Source: JBBRNH01 sp038230415
Lineage (GTDB): Bacteria; Bacteroidota; Bacteroidia; Cytophagales; Spirosomataceae
Assembly (NCBI GenBank): GCA_038230415.1
Contig: JBBRNH010000005.1
Span: 1-64,000 of the forward strand
DNA length: 64,000 nucleotides
Direction of reading: 5' to 3'
The translations under genes and the position numbers were made by a program. Positions within the stretch are counted from its first letter, which is position 1. Each line of letters starts with the position of its first letter. Below the pieces are notes generated by a model. That model did not search any database, was not told the origin of the DNA, and saw nothing but the letters and a program-made list of their open reading frames with translations. Shown here piece by piece: positions 59,360 to 64,000 of this stretch.

Positions 59360-62300
59360 AACAACCTGTAAGCCTTTTGTTACTAATGGCCTGTTTGCTG
59401 GGCGCATATCCGTCTGTGGCCGCTATTACGGTTTCCTTTCCCACAAGCAGGGCCGTTTTTCAACGCAGCAACGCAAACATGGTAACGTTTCGGGTGCTTG
59501 GCACTTACGATCAGCGCGTTGATCAAATTCAGGCCCGGATGGTTTCGCGGCAGGGCGGCACCACCACGGCCTTCGTCACGATCCAACAAAACCCGCAGGG
59601 CGGAGTCTATGCCGGTGATTTAGCCAACATCACGGGTGGCTGGTATGACCTTGAGGTAAAAGGTTTTCTGGCCGGCGCAGAAGTTACCAGCGTTAAAGTC
59701 GAACGCATTGGCGTTGGCGAAGTATTTGTGGTTGCCGGCCAATCGAACGCGCAGGGACTGAACGACAAAGGGCAAAAAGGCTTGCCGGCTACGGATGATC
59801 GAGTAAACTGTGTTTTTGCAGCAATGATAAATGCCTCGCCCAATGATTTTTCTCCGCCTTCGTTTCAGCAGTTGGGCAACGTCTCGAACATTGCGCCAAT
59901 GGGCGTAACGCCTTGGTGCTGGGGTCGTCTGGGCGATTTGTTGGTGCAGCGGTTAGGCGTTCCGGTGCTATTTATGAACGCGGCATTTGGGGGTACAAAC
60001 ATTAAAAACTGGCGCGAAAGTGCCGAAATTGGCACCACCAATAACGCATACGGTGGCTTTGTGCTTGACCCCACTAATCCCGGTGCGCCTTACAAAAACC
60101 TGAGAAATACCTTTAGTTCTTATATCAACTCGTTGGGAGTACGGGCCGTGCTGTGGCATCAGGGCGAAACCGACAATTATTCAGGTACACCAACGGCAAA
60201 GTATGTTGAAGACCTGCAATTTCTGATTGGCCGGACACGGCAGGATTACGGAAAAAATATGAGTTGGGTGGTATCACGGGTGTCATACGCGGTGGATGTG
60301 CTGATTCCGGCCAAGAAAGCGATCATTGATGCTCAAAACTTAGTGATCTCTACCACAATGAACGTGTTTGAAGGGCCAGCCACCGATGGTATTCAGATAC
60401 CCAGATCCAGACCACCTTATAATGATGAGACACACTTCGATGAGAATGGCCTTGCTCAGGTTGCCAACGCCTGGGATTTAGCCCTAAATGGTACATTTTT
60501 GGCAGCTTCTTCCCCCCAACCAGCCTCGTTGCCACCCGCTATCACGGTGGCCTGCGCCCCCAATAATAACCTGACCTATACCGTAGCCGGGCAGTTTGCA
60601 TCCGTTCGCTGGAATACCGGCGATACTGGTCCGTCAATTACAAAAGGCTCGGGCCAGACTTTTCAGGCAACGGTGAAAGACGCACGGGGCAATGCCCTTT
60701 TCTCAACAATGGTGCGGGTGCCGGATGCGCCCACGGCTGCCATCAGCGGGCCAACCACATTTTGCGAAGGCGGCAGTGTGAATCTCACGGCTAACTACAC
60801 CAACGATATTACCTGGGTAAGCCGGGCCACCAATACAACAGTGAGTGCCGCCCGTACCTTAGCCGCCAGCACATCTGGCACGTATTTTTTACGATACCGT
60901 GACGTTAGCGGCTGCGATCTTGTATCGAGCGATGTGGTCGTGAAAGTCAACCCATTACCAGCCGCGCCGGTAGTTAGCAACGATAAGCCAACCACGTTTT
61001 GCAACGGCGATAACACGGTGCTACGGGCCAGCAGCAACGGGGTGAGCTACCGATGGAACACCACCGATCAGACACAAACGATCAACGTGGTCCGCTCCGG
61101 CGAGTATTTTCTGAACGTTACCGACCCGAACGGCTGCGTATCGCCCCAATCGAATAAGGTGAGTGTGATCGTAAACCCCACGCCAGCCAAACCAGCCATT
61201 GCCGCCAGCGGGCCAACGGTAATCTGCGCTGACCAGCAGGTTGTACTGACTGCCTCGCCCGAAGCCATTTATCTCTGGAACAACAACCAAACCACGCAGG
61301 CACTCACCATCCGGCAAGCGGGTAGCTACGCCCTGCGCGTCAGAAACGGGTCTGGTTGCACATCTGAACAGTCAGATGTGGTGAATGTGGCGGTAAACGC
61401 ACTGCCGCCCACGCCCATCATCACCAGCGATAAGCCAACCACATTTTGTGATGGCGACAATACGATTCTGAAAACCAGTACGCCCAACGTCCGCTATACC
61501 TGGAGTTCGGGGGCCAGTACGCAGGTGATTGACGTGCGAAAGTCAGGTACGTTCACCCTCAGCGTCACCGATCAGAATAATTGTACATCGTTGCGGTCAA
61601 ACACGGTAGTGGTAACGGTGAACCCAACGCCGGTGAAACCAACCATTACGGCGGGCGGCCCAACCACCTTCTGCGCCGATCAGCGCGTAACGCTCACGGC
61701 CTCAGCGGAAGACAACTACCTGTGGTCAACCGGGCAAACGAGCCGGGAAATCCCCATAAATCAGTCAGGAAACTACAACCTGCGGGTGCTAAACCGTTTC
61801 GGCTGCGTGTCGCCTACGTCCGACGTGGTGGCGGTGCTGGTGTATCCGTTGCCAGCCGCCCCCACCGTTACGGCCCTGAGCCGCACCACATTCTGCGATG
61901 GCGATCAGGTGGTTCTCACAACCAATAGTCCACTGACAATGCTCTGGACATCGGGCGAAACCACGCCCACACTGGCCGTCCGCAAATCGGGGAGTTATGC
62001 CACCCGCGCCCGCGACCGTAACGGTTGCGTGTCGCTGCTCAGTAACGCCATCGTAGTTGATGTCAAACCCGTGCCGGCCTCCCCCGTTATTCAGCAGATT
62101 GGCACCTACACGCTCGAAGCCGTAACGGCGAATGTAACATCGGCGTATAGCTGGACGCGCGGAACGGATTCGCTCTCGATTAATCTGCCGGTTATCAAGG
62201 CCAATCAGTCGGGAAGTTATGGGGTGCGGGCCTACGTAGTCTATAGTCCCATGCTGACCTGTATTTCGGCCCGGTCGCCGTTGTTCGATTTCGTCGCTGA

Positions 62301-62556
62301 CCCCAACAACCGGGGATTGAGCATTTACCCTAATCCAAACGTTGATCAGCGCGTCACTATCGAGACCCAGGAAAACCTTGAGAACGCCACCATCAGCGTT
62401 TATACCTACTTGGGTCAGGAGGTTTTATCGGTAGAGGTGCCGCTTTTCGATGACCGCAAACGCTTGGACCTTACCAACCTCACGCCGGGCCAATATCTGA
62501 TTCAGGTGCGTTCGGCAGGATTCAACGTTACCAAACGGATGCTGATCGGGTTGTAA
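59356..62556 (+). CDS. Secreted SASA-type esterase with Ig-like repeats and T9SS tail
   Basis: 1066 residues with a signal peptide (SLLLLMACLLGAYPSVAA). A SASA/SGNH domain (~115-400) carries VVAGQSNAQGLN, LWHQGETDNYS and DETHFDENGLAQVA, likely Ser, Glu/Gly-block and Asp-His residues; family members deacetylate sialic acid or xylan. About six Ig-like repeats of 75 residues follow, each with TFC-x-G-D or C-x-D-Q start, a Trp core and sGSY/NGC ends. The C-terminus (LSIYPNPNVDQRVTIE to GQYLIQVRSAGFNV) is a type A T9SS sorting domain. It overlaps obg by 4 nt. Confidence 0.88.
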   Translation: MKQPVSLLLLMACLLGAYPSVAAITVSFPTSRAVFQRSNANMVTFRVLGTYDQRVDQIQARMVSRQGGTTTAFVTIQQNPQGGVYAGDLANITGGWYDLEVKGFLAGAEVTSVKVERIGVGEVFVVAGQSNAQGLNDKGQKGLPATDDRVNCVFAAMINASPNDFSPPSFQQLGNVSNIAPMGVTPWCWGRLGDLLVQRLGVPVLFMNAAFGGTNIKNWRESAEIGTTNNAYGGFVLDPTNPGAPYKNLRNTFSSYINSLGVRAVLWHQGETDNYSGTPTAKYVEDLQFLIGRTRQDYGKNMSWVVSRVSYAVDVLIPAKKAIIDAQNLVISTTMNVFEGPATDGIQIPRSRPPYNDETHFDENGLAQVANAWDLALNGTFLAASSPQPASLPPAITVACAPNNNLTYTVAGQFASVRWNTGDTGPSITKGSGQTFQATVKDARGNALFSTMVRVPDAPTAAISGPTTFCEGGSVNLTANYTNDITWVSRATNTTVSAARTLAASTSGTYFLRYRDVSGCDLVSSDVVVKVNPLPAAPVVSNDKPTTFCNGDNTVLRASSNGVSYRWNTTDQTQTINVVRSGEYFLNVTDPNGCVSPQSNKVSVIVNPTPAKPAIAASGPTVICADQQVVLTASPEAIYLWNNNQTTQALTIRQAGSYALRVRNGSGCTSEQSDVVNVAVNALPPTPIITSDKPTTFCDGDNTILKTSTPNVRYTWSSGASTQVIDVRKSGTFTLSVTDQNNCTSLRSNTVVVTVNPTPVKPTITAGGPTTFCADQRVTLTASAEDNYLWSTGQTSREIPINQSGNYNLRVLNRFGCVSPTSDVVAVLVYPLPAAPTVTALSRTTFCDGDQVVLTTNSPLTMLWTSGETTPTLAVRKSGSYATRARDRNGCVSLLSNAIVVDVKPVPASPVIQQIGTYTLEAVTANVTSAYSWTRGTDSLSINLPVIKANQSGSYGVRAYVVYSPMLTCISARSPLFDFVADPNNRGLSIYPNPNVDQRVTIETQENLENATISVYTYLGQEVLSVEVPLFDDRKRLDLTNLTPGQYLIQVRSAGFNVTKRMLIGL

Positions 62557-62584
62557 CACCGGCAGGATTGCCGAAGCTACACAA

Positions 62585-63769
62585 TCAATAGCCCGACAAA
62601 TCCCAGTCGGTTGTATCAATAATTTCGACCCGCTTACCCATTTTCTTCTGGATGATTTTAAAGTGATGCTCGTCGTCGGGGCAGATCAGCGAGATGGCTT
62701 GCCCTTCGGCTTCGGCGCGACCCGTGCGGCCAATCCGGTGGACGTAGTCGGTGGGGGAACGCGGCAACTCGAAATTAATCACGTGGGGCAGTTGCTGAAT
62801 GTCTATCCCTCTCGAAATCAAATCAGTAGCAACCATCACCGTTAGCCGCCCGGCCTTAAAATCGGCGAGGGTTTGGGTTCTCGCTCCCTGGCTTTTCTGG
62901 CCGTGAATGGCCGTTGCCCGGATGTCGTTTTTGTTGAGTTTCACCACTACATTATCAGCCGTCCGGGTCGAAGACACAAACACCAGTACCTGTTGCATGG
63001 CTTCTTTTTTGATGAGATAGCGCAGCAACGGGCCTTTGCGGGCGGGGTCAACGCGGTAGGCTACCTGCTTGATGAGTTCAACGGGGGCAACCTCATCAGC
63101 AATCTCGATTTTGATGGGACTGCGGAGCAACAGCGCGTTGATGCGCTGCACGTCGTCGCCGAGGGTGGCCGAAAACAGAATTGTCTGGCGTTTGCCGGGC
63201 AGTTGGTCAAACACCATATCCATCTCGTCTGAGAAGCCCATATCCAGCATTTTGTCAGCTTCGTCAAGCACCAGAATCTCGACATCGGTCAATTTCAGGG
63301 CATTTGAGCCAAGCAAATCCAGCAGTCGGCCCGGCGTTGCCACCACAATTTCGGCGTTGTGGAGGGCCACCATCTGCGGGTTTATCGAAACCCCGCCGAA
63401 CACGGCCACCGTTTTCACGCGCCGGGGCAGGTTGGCTCCGAAGGTCAGAAACACATCGGCCACCTGCCCGGCCAATTCGCGGGTTGGCACCAGCACCAAC
63501 ACCCGCACCAGCCGGTCTTTAGAGACGTTTACGCGCTGAAACAGGTCCAAAATCGGCAGTACAAAACTGGCCGTTTTGCCGGTGCCGGTCTTGGCGATTC
63601 CCAGCACGTCTTTCTCGCGCAAAATTGCCGGAATCGCCTGTTGTTGAATGGGATAGGGGCGTTCGTATTGCTGCTCGGCAATGGCATTCAGTATCGGCTT
63701 TGATAGGCCAAGCGACGCAAATTTTATCTCGACTTTACTTTTTTCCGCTTCGTTTGATGGGTTTGCCAT
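62585..63769 (-). CDS. DEAD-box ATP-dependent RNA helicase (RhlE-like)
   Basis: 394 residues. Q motif (FASLGLSKPILNAIAEQQY ... PIQQQAIP), motif I AKTGTGKT, Ia PTRELA, Ib TPGRLLD, motif II VLDEADKML, motif III SATL and motif VI HRIGRTGR are all present. The C-terminal extension is short. The family unwinds structured RNA in ribosome assembly, decay and cold response. It ends convergent with the SASA protein gene (28-nt gap with a CGGCA/TGCCG hairpin). Confidence 0.94.
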   Translation of the reverse strand: MANPSNEAEKSKVEIKFASLGLSKPILNAIAEQQYERPYPIQQQAIPAILREKDVLGIAKTGTGKTASFVLPILDLFQRVNVSKDRLVRVLVLVPTRELAGQVADVFLTFGANLPRRVKTVAVFGGVSINPQMVALHNAEIVVATPGRLLDLLGSNALKLTDVEILVLDEADKMLDMGFSDEMDMVFDQLPGKRQTILFSATLGDDVQRINALLLRSPIKIEIADEVAPVELIKQVAYRVDPARKGPLLRYLIKKEAMQQVLVFVSSTRTADNVVVKLNKNDIRATAIHGQKSQGARTQTLADFKAGRLTVMVATDLISRGIDIQQLPHVINFELPRSPTDYVHRIGRTGRAEAEGQAISLICPDDEHHFKIIQKKMGKRVEIIDTTDWDLSGY

Positions 63770-64000
63770 ATTTTTTCATTTTCTCGGCAGCGTGGTCGCG
63801 CCGGACGTTTACTTTCTGGTTTTTGGCCGTTTTTTCATGGAAAGCCGGGCCAGCGGCTTCGCGTTTGGGGATTTTCACCTCAATCGTTTTCATGGCGATT
63901 TTCGGCATCTCATCGGGCGTGAGTCTGTCCGAAATCACCAGCGCGTCGGGCAGCGGCAGCATCGGAATGGCGTAGTTCATCAGCGCTTCGATGGCCGTTT
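63735..64000 (-). CDS. Basic-tailed protein, partial at window edge
   Basis: The frame is open to the edge of the window, so the start is not certain; an in-frame ATG lies at 63980 (81 residues from there). The C-terminal half is strongly Lys/Arg-rich (QKVNVRRDHAAEKMKKYGK), suggesting nucleic-acid binding or a ribosome-associated role. It overlaps the helicase start by 35 nt, which suggests cotranscription. I do not recognise the family. Confidence 0.5.
   Translation of the reverse strand, partial: TAIEALMNYAIPMLPLPDALVISDRLTPDEMPKIAMKTIEVKIPKREAAGPAFHEKTAKNQKVNVRRDHAAEKMKKYGKPIKRSGKK

Noticed and set aside
62560..62573. Hairpin between the SASA gene and the helicase gene as terminator
   Set aside because: The CGGCA/TGCCG stem is only 5 bp and has no T-tract on either side.

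Overview
The window reads as chromosomal DNA of a Bacteroidota member, most likely a Cytophagales/Spirosoma-like bacterium. This is inferred, not proven. The supports are a fused SecDF, two proteins with type IX secretion (T9SS) C-terminal sorting domains, a GWxTD lipoprotein, promoters of the Bacteroidota form TTG-N19-22-TAnnTTTG instead of E. coli -35/-10 boxes, no visible Shine-Dalgarno sequences, and an ExbB-ExbD-ExbD-TonB cluster carrying a PstS-like lipoprotein and a TPR protein. The DNA is moderately GC-rich and densely coding. There is one tRNA (Gly, anticodon CCC), no rRNA, no CRISPR array and no recognisable insertion sequence.

Layout. 1-6.5 kb: end of a trehalase gene, an amino-acid permease, a PIN-domain two-gene unit, secDF and a small membrane protein. 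6.6-14.8 kb: mixed housekeeping and metabolic genes (flavin reductase, two methyltransferases, a cytochrome c, rlmB, the GWxTD lipoprotein, a Tat-exported epimerase-like protein, a DinB-fold protein, an acetamidase). 14.7-16.2 kb: a sparse, AT-richer stretch with an orphan lipoprotein, terminators and the tRNA. 16.3-20.6 kb: outer-membrane barrel, polyprenyl synthase, rhomboid protease, a membrane-bound LytTR regulator and a membrane protein preceded by LytTR-like tandem sites. 20.6-27.3 kb: five same-strand genes (glycosyltransferase, large TPR membrane protein, unknown protein, ABC ATPase, SGNH hydrolase). 27.3-33.2 kb: an endonuclease III-like gene, an acyl carrier protein and a TolC/DHA2/HlyD efflux operon divergent from its MarR regulator. 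33.2-36.2 kb: a 5'-truncated T9SS protein abutting a hipB-hipS-hipT-like toxin-antitoxin module. 36.2-48.4 kb: aldehyde dehydrogenase, ATP-grasp enzyme, leucyl aminopeptidase, esterase, DUF1080 protein, HtrA protease, gluconokinase-like FGGY kinase, S53-like peptidase and a DUF3467 protein. 48.5-58 kb: rpsL-rpsG, an AmpG-like transporter, the exbB-exbD-exbD-tonB-PstS-TPR cluster, then adk. 58.3-64 kb: obg, a huge SASA/Ig-like T9SS protein, a DEAD-box helicase and a truncated ORF.

Three regulatory circuits can be read directly from the DNA. Two 21-bp MarR-type palindromes overlap the divergent efflux/marR promoters. Two ATACC-N6-GGTAT palindromes sit in front of hipB. Three 20-bp-spaced LytTR-like boxes follow the LytTR gene. 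The other striking property is that about seventeen intergenic gaps contain long, often near-perfect inverted repeats of several unrelated sequence families, sometimes covering stop codons or promoters. I regard these palindromes and the hipBST-like module as the most rewarding targets for follow-up.
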